Assembly (NCBI GenBank): GCA_031412915.1
Contig: JANODX010000045.1
Coordinates: 57,691-121,690 of the forward strand
Source: JAGNNV01 sp031412915
Lineage (GTDB): Bacteria > Acidobacteriota > Vicinamibacteria > Fen-336 > JAGNNV01
Direction: 5' to 3'
DNA: 64,000 bases
Below, one piece after another: positions 43,402 through 52,861 of this stretch; position 1 is the first letter of the stretch, and every line of letters starts with the position of its first letter. The notes under the pieces were generated by a model. The model did no database searches. It worked only from the letters and a program-made list of their open reading frames with translations, and had not been told where the DNA came from. Position numbers and translations under genes: made by a program.

Positions 43402-43968
43402 CTAGCCGAACCCCGCGCGCTTCAACAAACGCCGCGCACTGGTCACGGAGAGACCGGCCACATTCGATGGGGAGCCGCGGATCGCGTCGATGAAAGCGGC
43501 GCCGCCGCCCTCGATGTGGTAGGCCCCGGCCTTGTCCAGGGGCTCCCCGGTGCGGACGTAACGCGCAATTTCGCTTTCGCTCATCTTCCGGAAACGGACG
43601 TCGGTCACGTCCACCGTGGTCACGATCTTCTCGTCCCAGACCACCGCCACGCCGGTGGTGACGGCATGAGTGCGGCCCGACAGATCCCGCAACATGGCCC
43701 GCGCCTCCCTACCGTTCTTCGGCTTGCCCAGAATCCGTCGTCCAAGGACCACCACCGTATCGGCCGCGATCACGCAGTCGCCCGGTCCCCTCGGGGGGAC
43801 CCGGGCCTTCCGCCTGGCCAGACGCCTCACCGCGATCTCAGGAGCCTCGCCCCTCCTCAACGACTCGTCGACATCGGCCGGACGAACCACGAACGGGAGG
43901 CCCAGCGATTCCAGTATGCGGGCGCGACGCGGCGAGGCGCTGGCGAGGATCAGGCGTCGAACCGGCAA
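43402..43968 (-). CDS. maf: Maf-family nucleoside triphosphate pyrophosphatase
   Basis: 188 residues. The family start LILASASPRRARILESLGL is followed by PADVDES, VIAADTVVVLGRRILGKP and a C-terminal EPLDKAGAYHIEGGGAAFIDAIRGSPSNVAGL. Maf enzymes remove non-canonical or modified NTPs and affect septation. The gene is convergent with the phosphoesterase. Confidence 0.93.
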   Translation of the reverse strand: MPVRRLILASASPRRARILESLGLPFVVRPADVDESLRRGEAPEIAVRRLARRKARVPPRGPGDCVIAADTVVVLGRRILGKPKNGREARAMLRDLSGRTHAVTTGVAVVWDEKIVTTVDVTDVRFRKMSESEIARYVRTGEPLDKAGAYHIEGGGAAFIDAIRGSPSNVAGLSVTSARRLLKRAGFG

Positions 43969-44001
43969 GCGAAACCTCGGGGGGACTCCGCGGCGCCGCC
44001 C

Positions 44002-44892
44002 TCAGGCGGTCAGGCGAGCGACTTTCTTCACCAGCAGATCGATCGAGCCCGGGCCCTTGATCACGTAGTCGTCGGCGCCGAAATCGGTCCGCGCCTGTTC
44101 ATGATTCGCGATGGGCGCACGGGTGTGGACGAGGATGGGGATTTCGATCCACTCCATGGTCGATTTGACGTAGTTGACCAGATCCTTGCCGGACAACTCT
44201 CCGGCCAGCAACGGTTCGAGGATCAGAAGCGACGGCCGTTCGCGCCCCATCGCGTCGAGCGCCGCCCGGACCTCGTTCACCACCACCGGAGCGAAGCCCA
44301 TCTTCCCGCAGGCCTGCCGGGTTTCCTCGGCGAGGGCGGGGTCGTCGTCCACGATCAGCATGGGCTTGAGGGCCGAGGCGGGAGTCTTCGGCCGACTGCT
44401 GCTCCCGGGCGGCTGGGTTGAGGTGGTTACCTTCGGCCCTTCGAGCCTCGAGACGGTGGCGGCAAGATCCTGGTGGCTCTGTTTCAGGCTCGCCATGTCC
44501 TTCTGAATGGCCTGGAGGATGCCTCTCAGACCATCCATCCCTTCGTTCCTCGCGACCGGAGTGGTCACCCGCGGAAGACCCGCAGCCTTGAGCGCCCTGT
44601 TGCTTTGAAGGCCCGGCGGCAGGGTGGACGACGCATCCACACGCTCTATGCGCGCGAGCAGCGAATCGGTTGAGTCGGTGTCGCGATTCCCGGTCGGGGT
44701 AGGAGGGGGAGCGGCGGCGGCGGGGACGGGCGCGGCGCTCGATGTCTGGGTGGGGGATTGAATGGTGAGCTTGACGACCGGCGCCTTGCGAAGCCGTGCG
44801 CCGCAGCCGCCACAACTCAGGAAGCCCAGGTCATCGGCCCCGCCCGTGACCGGCGCGCCACAACGGGGACATTTCGGAGAACCCGCAGCCAT
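44002..44892 (-). CDS. zinc-ribbon protein with a degenerate receiver domain
   Basis: 296 residues in three parts. A zinc ribbon has Cys8, Cys11, Cys27 and Cys30 (CPRC ... CGGC). A Pro/Ala-rich linker and a short coiled coil (about 120-155) follow. A receiver domain (about 176-296) begins PMLIVDDDPALAEETR. The normal phosphoacceptor aspartate is replaced by glutamate (SLLILEPLLAGELSG), while the acidic pocket, Thr (LVHTRAP) and Lys (VIKGPGS) remain. It may be locked in an active-like state. No sensor kinase is adjacent. The gene is divergent from the FHA protein. Confidence 0.75.
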   Translation of the reverse strand: MAAGSPKCPRCGAPVTGGADDLGFLSCGGCGARLRKAPVVKLTIQSPTQTSSAAPVPAAAAPPPTPTGNRDTDSTDSLLARIERVDASSTLPPGLQSNRALKAAGLPRVTTPVARNEGMDGLRGILQAIQKDMASLKQSHQDLAATVSRLEGPKVTTSTQPPGSSSRPKTPASALKPMLIVDDDPALAEETRQACGKMGFAPVVVNEVRAALDAMGRERPSLLILEPLLAGELSGKDLVNYVKSTMEWIEIPILVHTRAPIANHEQARTDFGADDYVIKGPGSIDLLVKKVARLTA

Positions 44893-45138
44893 ATCCGTCT
44901 AGCCTGCCAGAGAGGGACGCAACCGGCCTGGTCTTTCGGCCAGGATCGGGCGGTAGGGCGCGGCAGGAAGGCGCGGCATGGGAATAGAGTCTTTCCAGAG
45001 CATATTCTGAAATCGAATCTCAGGCGGTGTCGGTCCGATCGAAAACCCTGTTCAGTAAGATGGGCGCAGAATTCATGGGGACGATTCTTCCAAGAATACC
45101 TGTCCGGTGCGTTCCCCGACCCTAGAAACGATTCCCCT

Positions 45139-45957
45139 TTGCGATTCGAGATCCGACACCCGGGCCATCGAGCCGAGGTCTCCTCCGAAAGCGACTTCGT
45201 CGTGATGGGAAGAGATCCGTCTTGCGACATCGTCATCCGAGACTCTCGTTGTTCGCGGCGGCACGCGTCCATTCGCGCGGTGCCCGAGGGATTTCATCTG
45301 CTGGACATGGGGAGTGCCAACGGGGTCTACGTCCTCGGGCAGAAGGTCGAAGACGCGATCATCCGGGAGGGAGATGTGTTCTCGATGGGCGACGTCTTCG
45401 TTCGCATCCTGCCCGAGGACATGCCGGCCACCCTGGCCATGCCTAAGCCTAAGAAAGAGGCCGCCGCGCCACCCGCCCCTCCGCCCATCGAGCCGCGCCA
45501 CGCGCTTCGGCCCGCGGTCCCGAGGGCCGTGCCTCGATCGACCGCAGCCTCGCCGAAAACACCCCTCCTCGCCTCGCGGGTGCTGGCAGCGTCGTCGATA
45601 TCGGTCGGACTGGCCCTGATGGCGGGGGCCTTTTACCTATGGCCCCAACTGGATTCTCTCGCCTTCGCCCCCTTCGTGGTCGGCGTTTTCTCCACCGTCG
45701 CCGGTCTCGGCCTCCTCGCGCGTGCGCATTGGGGGAGAAGCCTTCACTACGCGCTTTTCGCGGTCTGGATCGTCAGCTGCCTGCTCGCCCCCCTCGGGAT
45801 TATCGGTTTCGCCTACCAGTTTCGGGGGGAGGGGCGGGCCGAAACCGATTCATTCTTCGCCGTCGTGGTCGGAATCGCGGGGTTCCTGGCCCTGATCGCT
45901 CTGGTCGCAGCCGCGTTCCTGGCCCGACTCTACGTGCCGGTTCCCCTGCCGACTTAG
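45139..45957 (+). CDS. FHA-domain membrane protein
   Basis: About 272 residues. The FHA phosphothreonine-binding domain (about 1-90) has VMGRDPSCDIVIRDSRCSRRHA and MGSANGVYVLGQKV. A Pro/Ala-rich linker follows, then four membrane segments. Such proteins recruit Ser/Thr-phosphorylated partners to the membrane, but no kinase is in the window. The start is uncertain. A TTG at 45139 is the best in-frame start directly before the domain. The 246-base gap before it holds nothing else I recognise. Confidence 0.72.
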   Translation: MRFEIRHPGHRAEVSSESDFVVMGRDPSCDIVIRDSRCSRRHASIRAVPEGFHLLDMGSANGVYVLGQKVEDAIIREGDVFSMGDVFVRILPEDMPATLAMPKPKKEAAAPPAPPPIEPRHALRPAVPRAVPRSTAASPKTPLLASRVLAASSISVGLALMAGAFYLWPQLDSLAFAPFVVGVFSTVAGLGLLARAHWGRSLHYALFAVWIVSCLLAPLGIIGFAYQFRGEGRAETDSFFAVVVGIAGFLALIALVAAAFLARLYVPVPLPT

Positions 45958-45962
45958 ATTAG

Positions 45963-45998
45963 CCAAGGGGGGCCGGACACGAACCCGGCCCCCCTTGG
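45963..45998 (+). terminator. strong hairpin after the FHA gene
   Basis: CCAAGGGGGGCCGG, loop ACACGAAC, CCGGCCCCCCTTGG: a perfect 14-bp stem 6 bases after the stop. No T tract follows. Its 3' arm belongs to the direct repeat described next. Confidence 0.6.
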
Positions 45999-46191
45999 AA
46001 CCCCCTGGCCTCCGCTCGCCGATCCTTACTCAAGGCTCGAATCGCCTGAGTGAATCAGGCAATTCGAAGGCGGAGTCGCCGAGCTCCGGCCAACACCATC
46101 GATCGCGAGGACCGAGACCCGGACCCGGCCCCCCTTGGAACCCCCTGGCCTCCGCTCGCCGATCCTTACTCAAGGCTCGAATCGCGTGAAT
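45983..46191. repeat. direct repeat, 140-base period, upstream of pdhA
   Basis: 45983-46045 and 46123-46185 are identical (63 bases: ACCCGGCCCCCCTTGGAACC onward to GGCTCGAATCGC). The following 60 or so bases are diverged copies of each other. The second copy begins with the 3' arm of the terminator hairpin without its 5' arm, so this is a tandem duplication of a terminator-end segment. It fills most of the 341-base gap before pdhA. No gene is seen. Confidence 0.85.
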
Positions 46192-46255
46192 GAAAATCAG
46201 GCGACTCGGGAGCGGCGTCGCCCGGGTCCGGCTGCCCGAGGCCATGAATCGAAAA

Positions 46256-46285
46256 TTGACTGGGCCCTTCCCGCACGGGTATAAC
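46256..46285 (+). promoter_or_regulatory. candidate pdh promoter
   Basis: TTGACT (46256-46261), 18-base spacer, TATAAC (46280-46285): five of six matches in each hexamer. Predicted start about 46292, some 7 bases before the pdhA ATG. The transcript would be nearly leaderless and has no room for a ribosome site. Confidence 0.6.
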
Positions 46286-46298
46286 CATACGTTCGCCA

Positions 46299-47492
46299 AT
46301 GTCAAAGAAGCTCGCCCCCCCGAAGTCGCGCGGTCCCTCAGTCCCCGCGAAACCCACTTCATCATCCAAGGCCCCGTCGCCGGCGCTTGTCCCCACGGGC
46401 AAGGCCCCAGATGGAGCTCCCCCCCTTGACCGGGCCGAGGCCCTTCGCCTCTACCGCCAGATGCTCCTGATCCGGCGCTTCGAAGAGCGCGCGCAGCAGA
46501 TGTACGTCGAGGGGAAGATCGGCGGCTTCCTCCACCTCTATATCGGCCAGGAGGCAATCGCCTGCGGGATCATGAGTCTCCTGCACAAGGACGACTATTT
46601 CATCGGCGCGTATCGCGATCACGGCTACACCCTCGCCCGGGGCGCCGACCCCAAACCGCTGATGGCCGAGCTCATGGGCCGGTCCAGCGGAATCTCCCGC
46701 GGCAAGGGTGGTTCGATGCACTTTTACGATATCCCCAATGGCAACTTCGGGGGGGACGGGATTGTGGGAGGCCACATTCCGATCGCGGCGGGAATGGGTT
46801 ACGCGATCCGTCTTCGCGGCTCCGAGCAATGCGTGGTCTGCTTCTTCGGGGATGGCGCCATCAACGAAGGCGCCTTCCACGAAGCCATGAACGTGGCTTC
46901 CCTGTGGGACCTGCCGATCGTCTTCGTAGTCGAGAACAACATGTACGGAATGGGCACATCGGTCGAGCGCGCCTCCGCCGTCACCTCGCTGCATGAGCGC
47001 GGCGCGGCCTATGACATGGCGCATCTGCCCTGCGACGGCATGGACATCCTCAAAGTGCGCAACATCTTCGCGGATGCTTTCGCGCGCGCCCGCCAGGAAA
47101 AAAAGCCCACCTTCGTGGAAGTCATCACCTATCGCTATCGCGGCCATTCGATGTCCGACCCCGCAAAGTACCGGAGCAAGGAGGAGGTGGAGAAGTGGCA
47201 GGAGAAGGATCCCATCGCCCGTCTCGGCGTCTTCCTGTTGGCGAAGAAGTTCGCCAAACCCGCAAATCTCGAAGCCATTGACAAGGATGTGAACCTCGAG
47301 GTCGACGACTGCATCAAGTTCGCGGAGGAGAGCCCCTGGCCTCCCCCCGAGTACATGTACGAGGACATCTACGTGAAGACGGAGACCCTCAACTGGCGCG
47401 CGGTCGAGAGAGACCCGGCCTGGGAGCGTTCGCTCACCGACGATCGGGTTCCCGTCATCTATCCCGCTCATGTCTCCGCGGGGAAGGGCTAG
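46299..47492 (+). CDS. pdhA: pyruvate dehydrogenase E1 component, alpha subunit
   Basis: Decarboxylates pyruvate with thiamine diphosphate. The 397 residues have a low-complexity Pro/Lys/Ser N-terminal extension of about 40, then the E1-alpha domain. The ThDP motif is CFFGDGAINEGAFHEAMNVASL with downstream NN (VVENNMYGMG), and the phosphorylation-loop equivalent is YRYRGHSMSDPAKYRS. pdhB follows 5 bases later. The ATG lies about 13 bases after a good -10. Confidence 0.94.
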   Translation: MSKKLAPPKSRGPSVPAKPTSSSKAPSPALVPTGKAPDGAPPLDRAEALRLYRQMLLIRRFEERAQQMYVEGKIGGFLHLYIGQEAIACGIMSLLHKDDYFIGAYRDHGYTLARGADPKPLMAELMGRSSGISRGKGGSMHFYDIPNGNFGGDGIVGGHIPIAAGMGYAIRLRGSEQCVVCFFGDGAINEGAFHEAMNVASLWDLPIVFVVENNMYGMGTSVERASAVTSLHERGAAYDMAHLPCDGMDILKVRNIFADAFARARQEKKPTFVEVITYRYRGHSMSDPAKYRSKEEVEKWQEKDPIARLGVFLLAKKFAKPANLEAIDKDVNLEVDDCIKFAEESPWPPPEYMYEDIYVKTETLNWRAVERDPAWERSLTDDRVPVIYPAHVSAGKG

Positions 47493-47497
47493 ACGCC

Positions 47498-48472
<975 letters not shown>

Positions 48473-48488
48473 CAGGAACGAAGACCCG

Positions 48489-49841
48489 ATGGCTACCAAG
48501 GTTGTCCTCTCGAAGCTCTCCCCCACCATGGAGGAGGGTCTGATCGTCAAGTGGAGCAAGAACGAAGGCGACACCATCAAGGTGGGCGACGTTCTGGCCG
48601 AAGTCGAGACCGACAAGGCGAACATGGAGATGGAAGCGCTCGCCGCGGGCGTCCTGCGTCGGATCTTCGTGAAGGCGGGCCAGAAGGCGCCCGTGGCCGG
48701 CCTCATTGCGGTCATCGGCTCGAAGACCGAGGACATCTCGGCGTTCGAGGCTCAGGCGGAGAAGGAACGAGGCGGCAGCGCGGCCCTGGCTCCTGCTCCC
48801 GCCGCCACGCCCCCGGGGACGGCCTCCGGGCCCCCTTCTGCTCCTGCGGCTGCTCCCGTCCCGGCTCCCAAACCCCTCCCCGTGGCCGCGCCTGCCGCCA
48901 TGGCCGCCGCCCCCGCGCCAAGACCCATGTCGTCCCACGAAGACAGCCGCGTCAAGGCGTCGCCTCTCGCGAGGAAGGTCGCGGCGGAAAAGCAACTCCC
49001 CATCGAACAGATCCCGGGCTCGGGTCCGGGCGGACGCGTGGTGAGGCGCGACGTCGAGGCTTTTGTGCCGGCCGCTCCCCGGGCGAGTGGTCCCTCGGCC
49101 CATACCCCCGCCCGCCCCGTGCCGTCGGTGGTGGTGACGCCGGGCGTATCGCAGACCGTACCCCTGAGCAGCATGCGCAAGACGATCGCGCGACGACTGT
49201 CCGAGAGCTTCTTCGGCTCCCCCCACTTCTACGTCACCGTCGATGTGGACATGGACCGAGCGGTCGACCTCCGCGCTCAGCTCAAGGACGCAGGCGAGAG
49301 AATCAGCGTGAACGATTTCATAGCGCGCGCCTGCGCTCTCGCCCTGCGCGCCGTTCCCCAGGTCAACGCGTCATGGGCCCCGGCTCCGGATGGATCCGGC
49401 GAGGCGATCGTCCTGAACGGCGATGTGCACGTCGGTGTGGCGGTGGCCCTTCCCGATGGCCTCATCACTCCAATCGTGCGGTTCGCCGATCAGAAACCGC
49501 TCGCGGCGATCGCCGCGGAAATTCGCGAACTGGCCGAGCGAGCGAAGAGCAAGAAGCTGAAGCCCGAGGAGTACACCGGCGCCACCTTCACCATCTCGAA
49601 CCTCGGCATGATGGACGTGCACGAGTTCACCGCGATCATCAACCCCCCGGGGTCGGCGATCCTCTCAGTGGGCACGGTCCGCAAGGAGGCGGTCGTCGGC
49701 GCTAACGATCAGATCCGGGTCGGCCATCGCATGAAGATCACGCTCGGCTCCGATCACCGCGTGATCGACGGCTCGGTCTCGGCCACGTTCCTCGCCGAGG
49801 TGAAGCGGCTTCTCCAGAGCCCGGTCCTGTTGCTCGTCTAG
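48489..49841 (+). CDS. pdhC: pyruvate dehydrogenase E2 (dihydrolipoyl acetyltransferase)
   Basis: 450 residues. One lipoyl domain (about 1-80, lipoylated lysine in EVETDKANMEMEAL). A Pro/Ala-rich linker (about 95-150). A peripheral subunit-binding domain (about 155-190: KASPLARKVAAEKQLPIEQI). A catalytic domain with the active-site SDHRVIDGSVSATFL. E3 is not in the window. Only one lipoyl domain, the shorter of the known E2 layouts. Confidence 0.95.
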   Translation: MATKVVLSKLSPTMEEGLIVKWSKNEGDTIKVGDVLAEVETDKANMEMEALAAGVLRRIFVKAGQKAPVAGLIAVIGSKTEDISAFEAQAEKERGGSAALAPAPAATPPGTASGPPSAPAAAPVPAPKPLPVAAPAAMAAAPAPRPMSSHEDSRVKASPLARKVAAEKQLPIEQIPGSGPGGRVVRRDVEAFVPAAPRASGPSAHTPARPVPSVVVTPGVSQTVPLSSMRKTIARRLSESFFGSPHFYVTVDVDMDRAVDLRAQLKDAGERISVNDFIARACALALRAVPQVNASWAPAPDGSGEAIVLNGDVHVGVAVALPDGLITPIVRFADQKPLAAIAAEIRELAERAKSKKLKPEEYTGATFTISNLGMMDVHEFTAIINPPGSAILSVGTVRKEAVVGANDQIRVGHRMKITLGSDHRVIDGSVSATFLAEVKRLLQSPVLLLV

Positions 49842-49850
49842 CTCGCCTGT

Positions 49851-49874
49851 ATCCTCTTTCCGGGCCAAGAGGAT
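49851..49874 (+). terminator. hairpin after pdhC
   Basis: ATCCTCTT, loop TCCGGGCC, AAGAGGAT: 8-bp perfect stem 9 bases after the pdhC stop, no T tract. It immediately precedes the repeat element. Confidence 0.4.
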
Positions 49875-49878
49875 GGAG

Positions 49879-50065
49879 CCTGGTTCCGTGGGTGAGGCGG
49901 GCGTGCCCATCCTGCGGGATTTTGGGCCCGAGTCGCCGCAATCCGTCCGCGGAGTTCGGGCCCAATAAGCGACGAGCCGAGTAGCGATTCCGACGTCTTG
50001 CCGGTCAGCCCGAGGTGAGGAGCGCTCCCGCGGGAGGGCATGCCCGCCTTACCCTCGGAACCAGG
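49879..50065. mobile_element. terminal-inverted-repeat element, copy 2 (uninterrupted)
   Basis: 187 bp with 30-bp inverted ends (49879-49908 and 50036-50065, 27 of 30 paired, starting CCTGGTTCC). The interior matches copy 1: TTGGGCCCGAG hairpin (here closing with a G-T pair that would be G-U in RNA), GCGACGAGCCGAGTAGCGATTCC and CAGCCCGAGGTGAGGAGCGCTCCCG. The outermost bases differ from copy 1 but still pair with each other. With the hairpin it fills most of the 367-base gap; no gene is present. Confidence 0.65.
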
Positions 50066-50208
50066 CGGATTGGAAACGACTTGGCCGCCACCTGGACTCT
50101 ACGGATCAGGTTGTATCAAACCACCCGCGAGGGCCGCCCTCCCCCCAGCTACGCTGCGAGGGCGAGAGAGGCGGGCGCGCGGATCAAACGAGTCCACGCG
50201 CGCGACGG

Positions 50209-51120
50209 CTAGGACAGCTTCTTCACCGCAGCCATGGCCGTGGCCAGGGTGCCCGCCACATCGCCGAGGTTGGTGGGAACCACCAGGGTCGTGCTCGTTT
50301 TCGCGATGTTGCCGAACTGGGCGATGTACTGCTCGGCGAGGCGGAGTTGGATCGCCTCGTAGCCACCAGCCTGCTTGACCGCGTTGGCCACCGCGGTGAT
50401 CGCCTCGGCCTGGGCATTGGCCACCGCGCGGATAGCCGAAGCCTGGCCTTCCGCCTCGTTCATCTGCTGCTGCCGCCGCGCCTCCGAGGCCTTGATGACC
50501 TGCGCCTTCTGACCGTCGGCCGAGTTGATCGCGGCATCGCGTTCGCCTTCGGAGGTCAGAATCACCGAGCGCTTCTCCCGCTCCGCGCGCATCTGCTTTT
50601 CCATGGCCGCGATGATGTCGGTGGGCGGCTTGATGTTCTTGATCTCGTAGCGCAGGACCTTGACCCCCCAGGCCTCCGAAGCCTTGTCGACTTCGCTCAC
50701 CACCTGCTGGTTCACGTGCGACCGCTCCTCGAAGGTTCGATCGAGCTCGATCTGGCCCATCTCGCTGCGCAGGGTGGTCTGAGCGAGCTGCGAAATGGCG
50801 AAGAGATAGTTCGAAATCCCGTAGGAGGCGCGCTCGGGGTCGAGGACCTTGAGATACAGGATGCCGTCGACGCCCACCATGACGTTGTCGCGAGTGATGC
50901 AGTCCTGCTCAGGGATATCGATGGCCTGCTCCTTGAGGGTGTGCCGGTAGCGAATGGTCTCGACGAACGGCATCAGGATGTGAAATCCGGCGTCGAGGGT
51001 CTTGCTGTAGCGACCCAGTCGCTCCACGATGAAAGCGCTCTGCTGAGGAACGACGATCGCGGTCTTCATGAACAGGACGAAAATGAAGATCACGAAAATG
51101 AGGACAACATAAAAACCCAT
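50209..51120 (-). CDS. SPFH/Band-7 membrane protein (QmcA/paraslipin-like)
   Basis: 303 residues. One N-terminal membrane segment (YVVLIFVIFIFVLFM), then the SPFH domain (PQQSAFIVERLGRYSKTLDAG, RHTLKEQAIDIPEQDCITRDN) and a long coiled coil (IAAMEKQMRAEREKRS...). Such proteins scaffold membrane microdomains and often act with NfeD. It lies 8 bases downstream of the nfeD-like gene. Confidence 0.92.
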   Translation of the reverse strand: MGFYVVLIFVIFIFVLFMKTAIVVPQQSAFIVERLGRYSKTLDAGFHILMPFVETIRYRHTLKEQAIDIPEQDCITRDNVMVGVDGILYLKVLDPERASYGISNYLFAISQLAQTTLRSEMGQIELDRTFEERSHVNQQVVSEVDKASEAWGVKVLRYEIKNIKPPTDIIAAMEKQMRAEREKRSVILTSEGERDAAINSADGQKAQVIKASEARRQQQMNEAEGQASAIRAVANAQAEAITAVANAVKQAGGYEAIQLRLAEQYIAQFGNIAKTSTTLVVPTNLGDVAGTLATAMAAVKKLS

Positions 51121-51128
51121 GGCTTCTC

Positions 51129-51554
51129 CTACTCCTTTTCGACGACCAGACTCAACCCATCCACCTTGGTCACCCGAAGGCGGTCTCCTTTAAGCACGCT
51201 TCCCGATCCGGCATAGACCCCGTTCCAGGAGGTTCCGCGCAACTCCACCTTGCCTCGACCATTGGCATCGAGGGCTTCAAGAGCGATCGCGGTTTGCCCA
51301 ACCAACTGGTCCACCTTCGGCAAGTTCGCTTCGAACATCTTGCGCACGAGCGGCCGAAAAACCGCAATCAGAACAGTCCCAAGAACGGCAAAAACAAGCC
51401 ACTGCACGGGGCCGGATTCTATCAGCCCGAAAAAGACCAGTCCGGCCACCAGGAAGGCGGCGATTCCGAAGAAGAAGGTGAAAAAACCCCCCGGAGTCAG
51501 AACTTCGAAGACGAGAAGGCCGAAGCCGAGGATCAGCCAGAAGGACCAACTCAT
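51129..51554 (-). CDS. NfeD-like membrane protein
   Basis: 141 residues. Two or three N-terminal membrane segments (LILGFGLLVFEVLTPGGFF, PVQWLVFAVLGTVLIAVF), then a soluble OB-fold (LVGQTAIALEALDANGRGKVEL). The partner of SPFH proteins; the two-gene nfeD-SPFH arrangement is standard. The start MSWSFWLILG is chosen; an upstream frame is rejected. Confidence 0.9.
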   Translation of the reverse strand: MSWSFWLILGFGLLVFEVLTPGGFFTFFFGIAAFLVAGLVFFGLIESGPVQWLVFAVLGTVLIAVFRPLVRKMFEANLPKVDQLVGQTAIALEALDANGRGKVELRGTSWNGVYAGSGSVLKGDRLRVTKVDGLSLVVEKE

Positions 51555-51630
51555 ACCTGTCACGCGGTGAATAGTAATCGAAAATGGAACGGTCGGCGCA
51601 GGAGTTCCAGAGTAGCTACGGGGCGGATGA

Positions 51631-52809
51631 CTAGACCAGCTCGAACGCAGCCGCGAGCCCCATCCCGCCACTGATGCACAGGGTGGCGAGGCCGTAGCGG
51701 ACTTTCTGTCGCGCCATCTCGTGCAGGAGGGTAACCACGATTCGCGTGCCCGTGCAGCCGATGGGATGACCGAGGGCGATCGATCCTCCGTTGACGTTCA
51801 ACCTCGCCGAATCGAAGCCAAGTTCGCGGTCGCAGGCCAGGATCTGGGCGGCGAACGCTTCGTTGGCCTCGATGAGGCCAAAGTCGGAAAGCTTCATGCC
51901 CAGTCGCTTGAGCAGGGCGCGAGTCGCCGGAACCACGCCGATGCCCATGATCTTCGGATCGACCCCCGAAGCCGCCACCCCGAGAATCCGCGCCATGGGC
52001 CTGGTCTTGAGATCCTTGAGGGTCGACTCCGAACAGACGAGAACGGCGGCCGCGCCGTCAGTGATTCCCGACGAATTCCCGGCGGTGACGGTGCCCCCGG
52101 CCTTCTTGAACACCGGCGACAACCTCCGCAGGCTTTCAATCGAGGTGTCGGAGCGGGGATGCTCGTCTTTCGAAATTGTGGTCGAGGTCTTGCCCTGGCG
52201 AACCTCGACCGGCACGATCTGCGAATCGAACCGGCCTTCCCGCTGGGCCACGGCGGTGCGCTGCTGAGATCGAAGCGCGAACTCATCCTGCTCCTCACGA
52301 GGGATGGAGTGGATCTCGGCCAGGCGCTCGGCCGTTTCCCCCATGACCATCTCGGCGATGGGACAGATGAAGCCATCCTTGTACATCGAGTCGGTGACTT
52401 CCTGGGCTCCCATCTTCGAACCCCAGCGCGCGCCGCTCAGCAGGTAGGGCACCCGGCTCATCGACTCGGTTCCGCCCGCGAGGACGGCCTGGGCCTCTCC
52501 GTCCCTCACCGCCCGGAAGGCGAGATCGATGGCCTTGAGGCCGCTGCCGCAGGCCATGTTGAGGGTCATGGCGGGAACGGCTTCGCCCAGTCCGGCGCGG
52601 AAAGAAATCTGGCGCGCCACGTTCGGTCCGCCTCCGGCCTGGCGCGCGCAGCCGATGATGGCCTCGGTCACCGACCGAGGATCCACCCCCGTGCGCTCGA
52701 GCACCGCCCTCACCGCGTGCACGCCCAGGTCGGCGGCGGAGAGCGCCGACAGTCCTCCGCCGAATTTTCCGATGGGAGTCCGCAGGGGTGAAACCAGATA
52801 GACAGACAT
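51631..52809 (-). CDS. acetyl-CoA acetyltransferase (thiolase)
   Basis: 392 residues. Active-site cysteine in LNMACGSGLKAIDL, histidine in GGSIALGHPIGCTGTR and second cysteine in CISGGMGLAAAFE. Could act in acetoacetyl-CoA formation or in fatty-acid breakdown; no neighbouring beta-oxidation gene decides it. Confidence 0.93.
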   Translation of the reverse strand: MSVYLVSPLRTPIGKFGGGLSALSAADLGVHAVRAVLERTGVDPRSVTEAIIGCARQAGGGPNVARQISFRAGLGEAVPAMTLNMACGSGLKAIDLAFRAVRDGEAQAVLAGGTESMSRVPYLLSGARWGSKMGAQEVTDSMYKDGFICPIAEMVMGETAERLAEIHSIPREEQDEFALRSQQRTAVAQREGRFDSQIVPVEVRQGKTSTTISKDEHPRSDTSIESLRRLSPVFKKAGGTVTAGNSSGITDGAAAVLVCSESTLKDLKTRPMARILGVAASGVDPKIMGIGVVPATRALLKRLGMKLSDFGLIEANEAFAAQILACDRELGFDSARLNVNGGSIALGHPIGCTGTRIVVTLLHEMARQKVRYGLATLCISGGMGLAAAFELV

Positions 52810-52861
52810 TTCAGTTCCTCGCGCCCGCGGGCACCTGGGCCGGAAAAGCCGCGCGCGCGGA

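Noticed and set aside
50015..50212. 65-codon plus-strand frame after pdhC
   Set aside because: Mostly translates the right arm of the repeat element; no ribosome site and no homology I can recognise.
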